Positions 35,371 through 46,159 of a stretch of 64,000 bases of DNA are shown one piece after another. The notes beneath the pieces were generated by a model that worked only from the letters and a program-made list of their open reading frames with translations, did not search any database and had not been told where the DNA came from. Origin of the DNA: Coptis chinensis (Eukaryota; Streptophyta; Magnoliopsida; Ranunculales; Ranunculaceae). The stretch covers positions 91,721,501 to 91,785,500 of the forward strand of contig CM027379.1 of assembly GCA_015680905.1 (NCBI GenBank), given 5' to 3'. The position numbers were made by a program, and so were the translations under genes. How positions within the stretch are numbered: the stretch's first letter is position 1; each line of letters starts with the position of its first letter.

Positions 35371-35382
35371 CCCCCTCAAGCT
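35371..35382 (-). other. Polypurine tract of the minus-strand Copia
   Basis: On the minus strand CTTGAGGGGGTG precedes the LTR, a standard Copia purine tract. Confidence 0.7.
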
Positions 35383-36097
35383 GTTTGGGATGTGTAAATG
35401 TCTAATATTATCCTTTTGGATTATTAAGATATTACACCAAGTTAAGACTTAACTTTTAATTTAAGGTGAAGAAAGGGGATGGGTTTGTTTGTTGTTAATG
35501 GATGCTCTTCATGTGGATGAAGATGTATACGTATCCAGTCTGTATATTGGAAAATAGTAGTGAGGTGTGAGTTTGTAACTTAGGTTTGGATCAACTGACT
35601 AGACTGGAATCAAGCCACACATAGTTCTTGAGGGTGACTTTTATAGGCACTAGGAGTGTACTTCGGATGCGACACGTGTACTGATGAGTACAAATGTCCA
35701 ATCGAGATGAGTGACATGTTTCCATAGGAGGCACATGGGTAGTAGTTATAAGCATTTAGGTTTATCTGAGTTGGCATAGGGTGTAATGATGGTGAGTCCT
35801 CCGTCTATAATGATTCATGTATTACGGTGGGAAGGAGGCTTATGGATAATGTTAGTAATGATGATAGTAAAAAGTGATGATGTCATGAGGTGGGGTTGAG
35901 TAACGAGTCGTTAGTGCTACAGAGTATGCAAATCTTCAGATGTAGTGAGTGCGTGGAGCCGTCTACAAGTGTGACAGGTATCCGTATGTTTAGGGTCGTG
36001 TTGTACGGAAAGAGTCATTGCATGTGAGTCTTGTGCACATCACGTGTCTGGTGGCATGTGAATTGTTGAATGTGAGTCTTGTGCACATCATGTGGTT

Positions 36098-36127
36098 GTG
36101 GGTTCGATCCCCACAAACGGCGCCAAA
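36098..36127 (-). other. tRNA-type primer-binding segment between units A and B
   Basis: On the plus strand GTGGGTTCGATCCCCAC forms a perfect tRNA-like T-arm (5-bp stem), followed by AAACGGCGCCA, like the acceptor end of tRNA-Asp with CCA. On the element strand it is a primer-binding site extended beyond the usual 12-18 bases. Confidence 0.6.
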
Positions 36128-36592
36128 TGTAAATGTCTAAAATTATCATTTTGGATTATTAAGACATTACACCAAGTTAAGACTTAGCTCTTAAGTTAAG
36201 GTGAAGAAAGGGGATGGTTTAATTTGTTTGTTGTTAATTAATACCTACTCTTCATGTGGATGAAGATGCCTACTTATCCAGTCTGTATATTGGAAAATAG
36301 TAGTAAGGTGTGAGTTTGTAACTTAGGTTTGGATCAATTTACTAGACTAGAATCAAGCCACACGTAGTTCTTGAGGGTGGCTTTTATAGGCACGCATTAT
36401 GAGTGTGCTTCGGATGCGACAAGTGTACTAATGAGTACAAATGTGCGGTCGAAATGAGTGACATGTTTCCATAGGAGGCATGTGGGTAGTAGCTATAGGC
36501 GTTTAGGCTTATCTGAGTTGGCATAGGGTGTAATGATGGTGAGTCCTCTATAATGATGGTGGATGGTTGTAGTGATTCATGTATTACGACAT

Positions 36593-37224
36593 TGTTTGGG
36601 CCCCACCTTCGGTGTGTTCCCAGACTTGGACTCCAACCCAACATATGTCTAGACTCCGTCCGGCCCAATAACTTTCTGGATCCGGCCAAGCATTCCAAAT
36701 TCAACCCAACACTTTTCCGAATCTGGCCCAACACCTTTTCGAATTCCGGCCTGACACTCCGAATCCGACCGAACACCTTTCCGGACTCCGACCCAACACT
36801 CTGGATCCGACCCTACACATTTCCAGACTCTGGCCCAACATTCTAGATTCAACCCAACATGATTCCGAACTTGGTCCATATCCAAATGTGTACAGGTGCA
36901 TCTGGCACAGATTTAATTGAACATGCACATTCTGGTCAACAGAGGACAAATAAGTACGAAAAAATATCTTATTTAGGAGATAAAGATGAACCAAATCTTT
37001 ACAGGTTTGGGAGTTATAGTGGAATCCGGATCTTGGAATCCAGACCTTTCCAATAAGAGAGTTTGCTCTCACTTTCATAACTACGTAAGCAATACTGCTG
37101 AGACTTGATCCCTATTTCCGGACTTGGGTACGTAGGCAGCCATCAGAGATTCAGTCTCACCTTCTCCATCAATCCATCCACTACTCACAACCCTAATTGT
37201 GTTTGGGAATTTCTAGTCCAAACA
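36593..37224 (+). repeat. Tat-like 5' LTR
   Basis: 632 bp. It contains a run of degenerate units of about 18-21 bp with the core CCGGCCCAACAC (36,650-36,860). The 3' LTR has more of these units and is 42 bp longer. Confidence 0.85.
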
Positions 37225-37242
37225 TTTGGCGCCGTTTGTGGG
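37225..37242 (+). other. Primer-binding site (tRNA-Asp type)
   Basis: TTTGGCGCCGTTTGTGGG immediately follows the 5' LTR; TGGCGCCGT is the usual primer site of Tat/Athila-class Gypsy elements. Confidence 0.75.
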
Positions 37243-39180
37243 TTTTTTCGAATATACCACATCGTATTCAGAAAAGCCACAACTTTTTCAAGAAGAATGG
37301 TAATCTCCCATGACGATCAATAATAAGAAGAAATGAGATTAGTATGAGATCAGTCTCACACTACATTAGCCTAAAAGTTCGAAATCAACAAGTCGGTCAT
37401 CTGTATGCATCATCAATATATTTTGGGCTCCAGACTTTTTTTTTTTTTTTTATAAATGGGCACTTATGTACATTTCAAGTTCCAGTACACTTATCCGGAC
37501 ACATCCATAACTAGTTTTCATCTGTGATATATTTCAAAGAAAAAATCAGTTCTCAGTATCAACGTGAGATCTACAGATATTTTCATCTACATTAAGTAGC
37601 AACTTCAATTATTATTGATCATAATCATCTGAAAGTTGTTATGTAAATCACAGAGATTTTCTTTCATAATACTACAAATAACTGTTACTATAAATAGCTC
37701 CTATTTAATCAATTCATGGGCTATTAGCTATTATTTTCTCATCAACATCTGAGAGCTAAGTATTTACATATCCTTTTTTTACTTGAATACATTAGGGTTT
37801 TAAGTATGAATCTTAAATTATCGAGTCCGGACTCATATATTCATATCTCTTATCTGTCTCGTGTGACTAGCTTATTTACTGTATGACACTACATATTCTT
37901 TTTTCGGCCTTTTTATTAGGACCATGTTAATATGTCACCTGAATAATCTAAAAGCTGAACCTTAAATTTATTAATTTGCCACAATATTACTGTATGATAT
38001 TGGCAGAGTATGTTGTTGTGCAAATTAATATGCTACCATTGGTACTCTTTTAGGAAGCAATTTCACTGTCCATTAATTATTGTATCGATTATGGCTTACC
38101 TAGTTCATACTTGATATTGATCACTATATACAATTCTCTATGCACGTCTCAACTTTGTTCATACATGCGCAACTCGTGAGAGAGTCCAAACCATCAAACT
38201 TTTATGTCATGAGCTTGACAACATATTATACACAAGACCTTAAGTAATGGTCATCCGGACCTAGTTTTGAGGTCAAATGAAATTAGGACTGTTATTAGTC
38301 TGATCGGCACCCAGCTGATAGAACTGTTATCTGTTTATATCTGTTATGAGCAAATTCATTATTTTAAATGAACCTTGCGTTTTGCATTTCTGTGGTTGTA
38401 GACTTATTCGGATTTTTTTATCTGGAATTATGTTCGGAATTTGCTCCGGATTTTTTGTCCGGAATTATTTCCTCAACAAACTGTCCGAAATTTTCCAAAA
38501 GCATAGTCTGGCGATTTGCGAAACCATGACCATCCACATCATACACGCCAGATCTTAAACCAATGAATGTACGTTGTGAAGGACATCCCAGCAACCTCAC
38601 AACATTAGCAACAAGATCATCAACAAAATCCAGATGAGCTTCATGCAGAGATACTAAGGCTTACTAAAGAGAATGAAAAATCTCCAGAATGCTAGGGGTA
38701 AAAGGCCTAGGATTCCTTCTCCAAATGGTTCTAAACAACATTCATCAACACCAAGAAGGATTCGCAATGTTACTAATGATAGGCGAGAACCAGTTCCTCT
38801 AGCACGATCCAACAAGCTAGGCTCTGAATCTCATGATTCAACCATAAGGACAGGTTCCGGACATAGAGTTCGGACTCCTGAAAACTCTCCTCGTCCCGTC
38901 ATTCCGGACGGATAAATTTTGATCCACACGGTCATCGACATCGAGTTCTGACTCCACCCCACATGTTCACAAATATGATCGGCGTGACCATTCACCCTGA
39001 CGCAACTTCTAGGAAGAATATAATGTTGGATTCGATCACAGGACTATAGAAGATATTGTAGCAAGAGCAATCAGACGAAAAAGTACTCGCAATAACCAAA
39101 TCAGAGACTTAGTAGTGATAGGTTTCCAGCATTATCCATTATCAGATTACATTCGTAACTATCAGATAAGTGTTGTCCAT
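37243..39180 (+). other. Tat-like internal region, mostly unrecognisable
   Basis: About 1.9 kb. A basic, Ser/Arg-rich open frame at 38673-38915 may be a gag remnant, but no defining motif is seen. Confidence 0.45.
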
Positions 39181-40280
39181 TTTTCAATACAATTACATTA
39201 AACTCCACTTAGACTTCTGAGTGACAAAGAGCTTTTGATAACCTCAAAGATTATCTTTCCTCACCGCCAGTATTGGTAAGTCCTAAAATTGGTCAGCTAG
39301 TAGGAGTATATCTTCCAACAACTTATATTGCACTAAGCGCAGTGCTTTTTGTTGAAGTTCCGAAAGAGAAGTCAATTTTCTTTATAAGTAAGACTTTAAT
39401 AGGATAGGACCATCCGGGTTCATACAGAGGACCCTCTTTGAAAAGCTCTTGCTAATGCTCAGGACACAAGTAGACTTGCCCTATGGTAGTCTTATCTCTG
39501 TACATATAAGATCATATATGAACCACGTTGTGCAGAAAAAGGACACGCTCTGGCATCCTTAATTGCTGACTTTCCAGTTGATGATGTTTCTTTTGTTATC
39601 ATTCCAGACCAGGCAGACAAAGCTGCAGCCACTGCTCAAACTGAAGAAACATCTCTCGGGAGCGACAACCTCCCCTCGAAGCAAATTTCATGGAAAATCT
39701 ACACTAACGGTTCTCAAAATCAATCTGCATCAAGCATTGGATGTGTACTTATTTGTCCTGAATGATTACAGATAGAAATTTTGTTATGCCGGGATTTAAA
39801 GCGTCTAACAATGAAACGGAGTATGAAGCAACAATTTTCAGAATGAAGACAGCTATTAATTTGGGGGCGACTGATATTGCCATTTTCACAGACTCACCAA
39901 CCAATTTGGAGGTATATATAGAGCTAAGGATGAAAGAATGGTCACGTACCTAGATTTATTCATTATTTGGCAAGAGGATTCAGATCTGTATCTATCACAA
40001 ATAAATCAAGAAATGATGTGAAGCATGCAGATGCTTTGGCTTATCTTCTTTCAGCAGCAACAGATTGCAAGGAACCCCAGACAATACAAGTTGAATATCA
40101 GGAGCAACCCAACATCGAGTTCACCACTCTTAACCACAAAGAAGTTTATGCTGCTGAATATTTAGCACTACAAGTATTGTACTCTGCACAAGCCTCATAT
40201 GCAGTACGGACAAGAAAAAGGATGCGCGAGGAAGTTGAAATAACTGGGGGCGACATTGATAGTGAAATGTCCAGTCTGTT
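39180..40280 (+). pseudogene. Tat-like pol remnant: RT connection and RNase H (fossil)
   Basis: Recognisable segments are the RT-connection phrases LRLLSDKELL and VGVYLPTTYIALSAVLFVEV (39,200-39,360) and an RNase H part with FKASNNETEYEATIFRMKTA (39,795) and KHADALAYLLSAA (40,022). These are typical of Gypsy Tat elements, which often carry an extra RNase H. The region is broken repeatedly. Confidence 0.75.
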
Positions 40281-41010
40281 TTGTTTCCGGACAATAATTT
40301 AAGTGTTAGCAAACACACACTTTAAGAACCGAGTGCAGACACTTGCAAAACTACTTTGTTTCTGGACAAAAATCTAAGTGTTGGCAAATGCAGTGCGCAC
40401 TTAAACAGCCGAGTGCAAACACTTGCAGAACTATTTTGTTTCTGAACAAAAATTTAAGTGTTAGCAAATGCGCACTTAAACAGCCGAATGCATTGCAGAA
40501 CTATTTTGTTTCCGGACAAAAATCTAAGTGTTAGCAAATGCCAATGCACACTTAAACAGGCGAGTGTAGACACTTGCAAAATAATTTTGTTTCCGGACAA
40601 AAATTTAAGTGTTAGCAATCGCGCACTTAAACAATCGAGTGCTGACACTTGCAAAACAATTTTGTTTCCGGACAAAAATTGAAATGTTAGCAAATGCGCA
40701 TTTAAACAACCGAGTGCAGACACTTGTAAAACAATTTTGTTTCCGGACAAAAATTTAAGTGTTAGCAAATGTACACTTAAACAACCGAGTGCAGACACTT
40801 TCAAAACAATTTTGTTTCCGGACAAAAATTTAAGTGTTAGCAAACGTACACTTAAACAACCGAGTGCAGACACTTGGAAAACAATTTTGTTTCCGGACAA
40901 AAATTTAAGTGTTAGCAAATGCCAATGCGCACTCTGAAAGCCAAGTGTAGACACTTGCAAAGTAGTTTTGTTTCCGGATAGAATAAATATAAGTGTTTGC
41001 TAATGCGCAC
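40275..41010 (+). repeat. 75-bp minisatellite, about 10 copies
   Basis: The phrase TTTGTTTCCGGACAAAAATT recurs with starts of TTCCGG (or TTCTGG/TTCTGA) at about 40,285, 40,360, 40,440, 40,510, 40,591, 40,666, 40,741, 40,816, 40,891 and 40,971. The central copies are spaced exactly 75 bp. Because 75 is divisible by three, long open frames appear on both strands (for example repeated ILFPDKNLSVSK); these are probably by-products. It lies in the 3' untranslated part of the Tat-like element. Confidence 0.93.
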
Positions 41011-41240
41011 TTAAGGCCAAGTGTAATCATTTACAGTAATTTAGTTTCATTTCAGAGAATAAGTGGTCAAATGTTAGCCAACTTGCACTTGTTAAGCCAA
41101 GTACTGTCGCTTGCACAAATCTAGACTCATTCTGGTAGTCCAATCAAGATTTTATCATTATTATTATTTAATGATATGATAATACACTTTACTTATTTCT
41201 TTGCCACATGAGTTTCACCCAAGTAACAAAGAGGGGGCGT

Positions 41241-41914
41241 TGTTTGGGCCCCACCTTCGGTGTGTTCCCAGACTTGGACTCCGACACAACATCTGTTCGG
41301 ACTCCGTCCGGCCCAATACCTTTCCAGATCCGGCCAAACATTTCGAATTCAACCCAACACTTTTCCGAATCCGGTCTAACCTCATTTCGAACTCCGGCCC
41401 AACACTCCGGATCCGGCCCAACACTCCGTATTTGGCCCAACACCTTTCTGGATTCCAGCCCAACACCTTTCTAGACTCCGGCCCAACACTCCGGATCCTG
41501 CCCTACACATTTCCGAACTCCGGCCCAATATTCTGGATTCAACCCAACATGATTCCGGACTTGGTCCATATCCAAATATTTACGAGTGCATCTGGCACAG
41601 ATTTAATTGGACATGCACATTCTGGTCAACATAGGACAGATAAGTATGAAAAAATATCTTATTCAGGAGATAAAGATGAACCAAATCTTTAAAGGTTTGG
41701 GAGTTAGAGTTGAATCCAGATCTTAGAATTCGGACCTTTCCAATAAAAGAGTGTGCTCTCACTTTCAGAACTAAGCAAGCAATACTACTTAGACTTGATC
41801 CCTGTTTCCGAACTTAGGTACGTAGGCAGCCATCAGAGGTTCAGTCTCACCTTCTCCATCAATCCATCCAATACTCATAACCCTAATCGTGTTTTGGAAT
41901 TTCTAGTCCAAACA
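41241..41914 (+). repeat. Tat-like 3' LTR
   Basis: 674 bp, partner of 36593-37224, with extra copies of the internal CCGGCCCAACAC unit. Confidence 0.85.
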
Positions 41915-42186
41915 GGCATGAAGGAGGTTTATGGATAATGTTAGTAATGATAACAGTAGCAGGTGATGATATCATGAGGTGGGGTCGAGTGACGAGTCAC
42001 TAGTGTTATAGAGTATGCGAGTCTTCAGATGTAGCGAGTGCTTGGAGTCGTCTACAAGTGTGACGGGTATCCATATGTCTGGGGTAGCATTGTATTGAAG
42101 GAGTCAACGTATGTGAGTCTTGTGCACATCACGTGTCTGGTGGCATGTGAATCGTTGTAGGTAAGTCTTGTGCACATCACGTGGTC

Positions 42187-42216
42187 ATGGGTTCGATCCC
42201 CACAGACGGCGCCAAA
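42187..42216 (-). other. tRNA-type primer-binding segment between units B and C
   Basis: Same arrangement as 36098-36127 with ATGGGTTCGATCCCCAC and AGACGGCGCCA. Confidence 0.6.
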
Positions 42217-42899
42217 AGTAAATGTCTAAAATTATCATTTTGGATTATTAAGACATTACACCAAGTTAAGACTTAGCTCTTAAGTTAAGGTGAAAAAAGG
42301 GGATGGTTTAATTTGTTTGTTGTTAATGCCTGCTCTTCATGTGGATGAAGATGCCTACGTATTCAGTCTGTATATTGGAAAATAGTAGTAATGTGTGAGT
42401 TCGTAACTTAGGTTGGGATCAATTGACTAGACTAGAATAAAGCCACATGTAGTTCTTGAGGGTGGCTTTTATAGGCATTAGGAGTGTGCATCGGATGTGA
42501 CATGTGTACTGATGAGTACAGATATGCGGTGGAGATGAGTGACGTGTTTCCATAGGAGGCACGTGGGTAGTAGTTGTAGCCGTTTAGGCTTATCTTAGTT
42601 GGCATAGGGTGTAATGATGGAGTCCTCCGTAATGATGGTGGATGGCTGTATTAGTTCATGTATTACAGCAGGAAAAAGGCTTATGGATAATGTTAGTAAT
42701 GATGACAGTAGCAGGTGACGATGTCATGAGGTGGGGTCGAGTGACGAGTCACTGGTGCTGCAGCGTATACGAGTCTTCAGATGTAGTGAGTGCTTGGAGT
42801 CATCTACGAGTGTGACGGGTATCTGTATGTTTAGGGTCGCGTTGTACTGAAGGGATTGTTGCATGTGAGTCTTGTGCACATCACAAGTTTGGTGGGATG

Positions 42900-43262
42900 T
42901 CCATTACATGATGTAATCCAAATAAGCTTCTTAAAGATATGCTTAAGGACCAAGAAGAACTTTAAGCTTATGTTATGGAATATTGAATCTCGTGGATAAC
43001 ACACCCGTCGTAAGAATATCAACTGTTTGATTTTGAGTACATATATATTGTAGTTTAAGTGCTCCACTTGTGACTTTCTCCTTGATGGAATGATAGTCCA
43101 CCTCTATATGTTTCGTTCTGGCATGAAAGACTACATTTAAAGATAGAGCCATTATTGCACTGAGATTGTCACACCATAGTAATGGTGGTTGAGATAAGAA
43201 AACTCCGTGTTCTTTTAAAAGAGTGCCGAGCCAAGCAACTTATGTTGTTGTTGAAGCATGTG
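42900..43262 (-). pseudogene. Copia RNase H C-terminal part (fossil)
   Basis: On the minus strand the segments VAWLGTLLKEHGVFLSQPPL, LWCDNLSAIMALSLNVVFHA, RTKHIEVDYHSIKEKV and VDILTTGVLS are the end of a plant Copia RNase H. This is the coding end of the fossil whose LTR lies at 31056-35370. Confidence 0.85.
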
Positions 43263-43264
43263 CT

Positions 43265-43474
43265 CTTAATAGATCATAATATAATTCTGGAGATACTAAT
43301 AATATATGATTGAATCCATTCTTAGTAGATTTATATTCTGTAACAAAATCTTTCCTTCTTGTGAGATATTATTCTCATTTTGTAATATTCTGTATGATTA
43401 TAAATACTAATGATATAAGTAAAGACTCTCAACATAAGTGAGAGATCTTCTTTTCAATTATCAAAGCCTTTGCA
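43265..43474 (+). repeat. Copia 5' LTR (approximate left border)
   Basis: About 210 bp with a TATA-like ATTATAAATAC (43,397-43,407), ending TTTGCA directly before the primer site. Confidence 0.7.
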
Positions 43475-43487
43475 TGGTATCAGAGCC
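43475..43487 (+). other. Primer-binding site (initiator Met tRNA)
   Basis: TGGTATCAGAGCC, the canonical plant Copia primer site. Confidence 0.9.
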
Positions 43488-43679
43488 AATACTCTTCTAT
43501 TAGATATGTATACATTTAAGATCAATATCATGGCCAACAATTCATTCTCACTATGCCAGCAAATGCTACTTCCGTTATGCTGCAAGTCGTAATAACAATG
43601 CAGGTAATACCATGACTGGTACTACTCAGTCCTTTGCAGGTCTCCATATGAACCTATAATCCACTCAAGCAATAACCTC

Positions 43680-45075
43680 TTCTCACCATGGTGACTATCA
43701 ATGGATACCGGACACTAGTGCGACCTCGCATATGACTTTCGACCCGACCATGCTGCAACAATCTGAAAATTACTCTGATTCTGACCAGGTCCTTGTCGGT
43801 GATGGTATGAGACTCTCTATCTCTGATATTGGTTCAATATCTATTCCAACATCTACTTCTCAATTATCTCTTAACAAAGTCTTGGTAGTACCAAGTATTA
43901 CTAGAAATTTGTTATCTATTTCTAAGTTAACTCGTGATAATAACTGCTATGTGGAATTTTTCCCTTGGGGTTTTTCTATTAAGGATCTGTAAACAGGAAC
44001 AGTGTTGTTGAAATGACCACTTAAAGGTGACCTCTATGCTTTTCCAAAGGAACATGACTCTTCAAAGTACAGATGTAGCCTATCTTGGAGCTCAAGCACC
44101 TGCACATGTATGGCACCAACGACTAGGACATCCATCCTCTCGAGTTCTCAATCAGATTAGAAGTACTGAGAATTTACAATTTTCTGAGTTTTTAAATGTC
44201 AATAAAGTGTGCGAGTTTTGTCAAATGGCAAAGAGCCACAAATTGCCTTTTAGTCTTTCAAATAGACAATCTAATTCACCTATTTAGTTGGTACATTGTG
44301 ACTTATGGCTTCTCTAATTCCTTCTCTTAGTGGCTTTCGCTATTATATAGTATGTGTGGATCACTTTAAAGTGATGGCTGAAAACTTGTTTTCAAGTACT
44401 GTCAAATATTTTCAAAGTTATGGGGCACTTGAGCTGACACGTGGTACTTTCAAGCAATTTTTAGATGAATGTGGTATAGCTTCTCGAATATCATGTCCTC
44501 ATACGCAAGAGCAGAATGCCATAGCTGAGCGAAAGCACAAACATATCACCGAAATGGGACTGTCATTGCTTTTTGAAGCACACTTGCCTAAGAAATATTG
44601 GCTTGAAGCCTTTATGACTGCAATGAATCTCATTAACCGGCTTCCCACGCCAGTACTACAAGGTCGTTCGCCCCATGCGGTCTTGTATGGAACAGCTCCA
44701 AAGTATTCACTTCTCAAAGTCTTTGGCTGCCAATGCTTTCCATGTTTGCGCCCATATAGACAAGACAAACTCAGTCCAAAATCAAGTTCTTGCATCTTTT
44801 TGGGTTATAGTTTGGAACACAAAGGTTATCGATGCCTTGAACCTCGAAGCGAACGGATATACATCTCCAGGCATGTCATATTTAATGATACTAAGTTTCC
44901 GTACAAAGATAGTCACAATTCAACACAATCTCCTTCTACAAACTCTACTATGGTTTTACCTATACCAGTTCCAATCTCATCTACGCAAGAGGCACCTCAA
45001 GAGCCAACCCAACCTATTCAAGAAGCACCTCATGAACTTAGTATAAGTGCTGATCCAGTGGGAAACATTAACCTA
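43680..45075 (+). pseudogene. Copia protease and integrase region (fossil)
   Basis: Segments in order: protease YQWIPDTSATSHMTFDPTM (43,695), gag-pre-integrase VWHQRLGHPSSRVLNQIRS (44,110), zinc/HHCC part VCEFCQMAKSHKLPF, and integrase core with YYIVCVDHF, SCPHTQEQNAIAERKHKHI (44,495) and KYWLEAFMTAMNLINRLPTP. The end FGCQCFPCLRPYRQDKLSPK and SSSCIFLGYSLEHKGYRCLE is standard for the region after the core. A long deletion is implied because gag is almost absent. Confidence 0.9.
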
Positions 45076-45440
45076 CACTACTAAAAAAAAATGGTTTTAT
45101 ATCGGCTAAAAAGTGATATAAAAGACTTATTATATCGGTTTTTCAATAAACTTCAAACCGATATAAGTACCCCCGATATAACAGATAACCATAACCGATA
45201 TAATAAGTGTCTCTTTCTAGATCGGTTAAACATGAACTGATGTAATAATCTTATGTATTTATAACATAAATTCATTAAAAAATTGATATAACTAATTGAG
45301 AAAACCGATATAAAAAAGAGTTATTATATCGGTTTTTATATTGTTTGTTATATCGGTTTTGATATTTGTCTGTTATATCGGTTTTTGTAAAATTGTTTAA
45401 TATCGGTTGTTTTGTAACCGAAATAATATTATTATTATTA
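45076..45440 (-). repeat. CACTA subterminal repeats (3' side of the element)
   Basis: At least ten copies of ATATCGGTT or AACCGATATA in both orientations within 360 bp. Confidence 0.9.
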
Positions 45441-46155
45441 TTTTTTTTAATATTAAAACCAATTGCAGCACCACAAAATAACCTCCAATCTCACAATATA
45501 CCAAACATCCTTGTAGTAAGCTAACAAAATAAGACTTGCATAAGAAAGCTTGCTATAGACAATTTTCCACTGAAAAAGTATGTGTTGCACTTTCATGTAC
45601 AAAAAGTTAAAACAAAACAAAAAATCAAAAGTAACACAGGATGCCTCCATGTAAAGCTTCCTCAATTAGTTCTCTAACTTCCATTCCATGCATGTACAAA
45701 AAAAAATTAAAACTAAACAAAAAACCAAAAGTAGCACATGATGTCTCCATGTAAAGCTTCCCCCATTAGTTCTCCAATGAAAAATTTACCTACACGGCAT
45801 AAATCAAGCACTTCATCAATACTTTGCAAGAGAAGCCTAACAAAATAATACCAAGCACGTACACCAAGAAATTAAACATGTAACTACTAAACTCCAAGAT
45901 AAATCGCCAACCTAACATTGAATATTATTTTACACTATTTCACACATGGCAAATAAGTGTAGTAGTGTAAGTGTAAGTGTTTACTTAAGTGTAAGTGTAG
46001 TAGGAATAGACAAGTCTAACTCTTGTCCTTAATAGGAATACAAATCTTGGAGGTAAGCTTGTTTTAGGTCATAAAGGGAATAGGTTTCATGCCATCAAGA
46101 AAGACAAACATGCATTCATGCTAATTAAGAGCCAAAAGCATAGGAAGTACCTATT
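45441..46155 (-). other. CACTA 3' non-coding region
   Basis: No gene is recognised. The phrase CACATGATGTCTCCATGTAA at 45,735 repeats a variant at 45,636 (about 100 bp apart), so part of this stretch is a diverged local duplication. GTGTAAGTGTAGTAGG-type short repeats occur near 45,960-46,010. Confidence 0.5.
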
Positions 46156-46159
46156 CTCC

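Larger units (their letters stand above)
36593..41914 (+). mobile_element. Tat-like Ty3/Gypsy element (fossil) inside the LTR array
   Basis: LTRs 36593-37224 and 41241-41914 start TGTTTGGGCCCCACC and end TCTAGTCCAAACA. The flanks GACAT and GGCAT differ at one base and would be the target duplication. The primer site TTTGGCGCCGTTTGTGGG lies directly after the 5' LTR and a purine tract (AAAGAGGGGGCG) directly before the 3' LTR. The internal part is only about 4 kb. It keeps an RNase H remnant but no clear integrase, and a 75-bp minisatellite lies before the 3' end. Broken in many places. The LTRs differ visibly, so it is older than the Athila-like and Copia elements to the left. Confidence 0.85.
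35393..42893 (-). mobile_element. Tandem array of three LTR-like units (fossil)
   Basis: Three direct copies of a unit of about 735-770 bp: A 35393-36127, B 36128-36592 plus 41920-42216 (split by the Gypsy element), C 42217-42893 (shorter). Each starts TGTAAATGTCTAA or a variant. A and B end in a segment GGTTCGATCCCCAC then GGCGCCA. On the minus strand that segment reads TGGCGCCGT..., a tRNA-Asp-type primer-binding site directly after the unit, and CCTATAAAAGCC gives a TATA box (36,381-36,392). The units therefore look like LTRs on the minus strand separated only by a primer site. The motif GGATG occurs at both outer borders (35388-35392 and 42895-42899). Confidence 0.65.
31056..43264 (-). 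mobile_element. Minus-strand Copia fossil expanded by four later insertions
   Basis: On the minus strand an RNase H end (about 43,255-42,950) is followed, after a 7.5-kb insertion, by a purine tract (CTTGAGGGGGTG at 35371-35382) and a 3' LTR (35370 down to 31056). Inside the LTR lie a CACTA element (31287-34578) and a hAT derivative (34646-35356). The rest of the Copia would lie to the right, but a plus-strand Copia interrupts it at about 43,265. It is the oldest layer of this nest. Confidence 0.75.
43265..45075 (+). mobile_element. Plus-strand Copia element, 5' part (fossil), cut by CACTA
   Basis: An LTR ending CAAAGCCTTTGCA (43,474) is followed by the primer site TGGTATCAGAGCC (43,475-43,487, initiator-Met tRNA type), then protease, gag-pre-integrase and integrase regions. 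At 45,076 the large CACTA element begins, so the rest lies beyond the window. The left LTR border is uncertain by about 10 bp. Broken in several places. Confidence 0.85.

Noticed and set aside
36098-36127. tRNA gene suggested by GGTTCGATCC and the CCA-like end
   Set aside because: Only the T-arm and acceptor 3' strand are present; no D-arm, anticodon arm or 5' acceptor strand lies upstream. A primer-binding site explains it.
40454-40960. Long minus-strand open frame over the minisatellite
   Set aside because: It is open only because the repeat period is a multiple of three; there is no start context or known domain.
40275-41010. CRISPR-like array
   Set aside because: The whole 75-bp unit is repeated with no unique spacers, and the context is a plant retroelement. 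It is a minisatellite.
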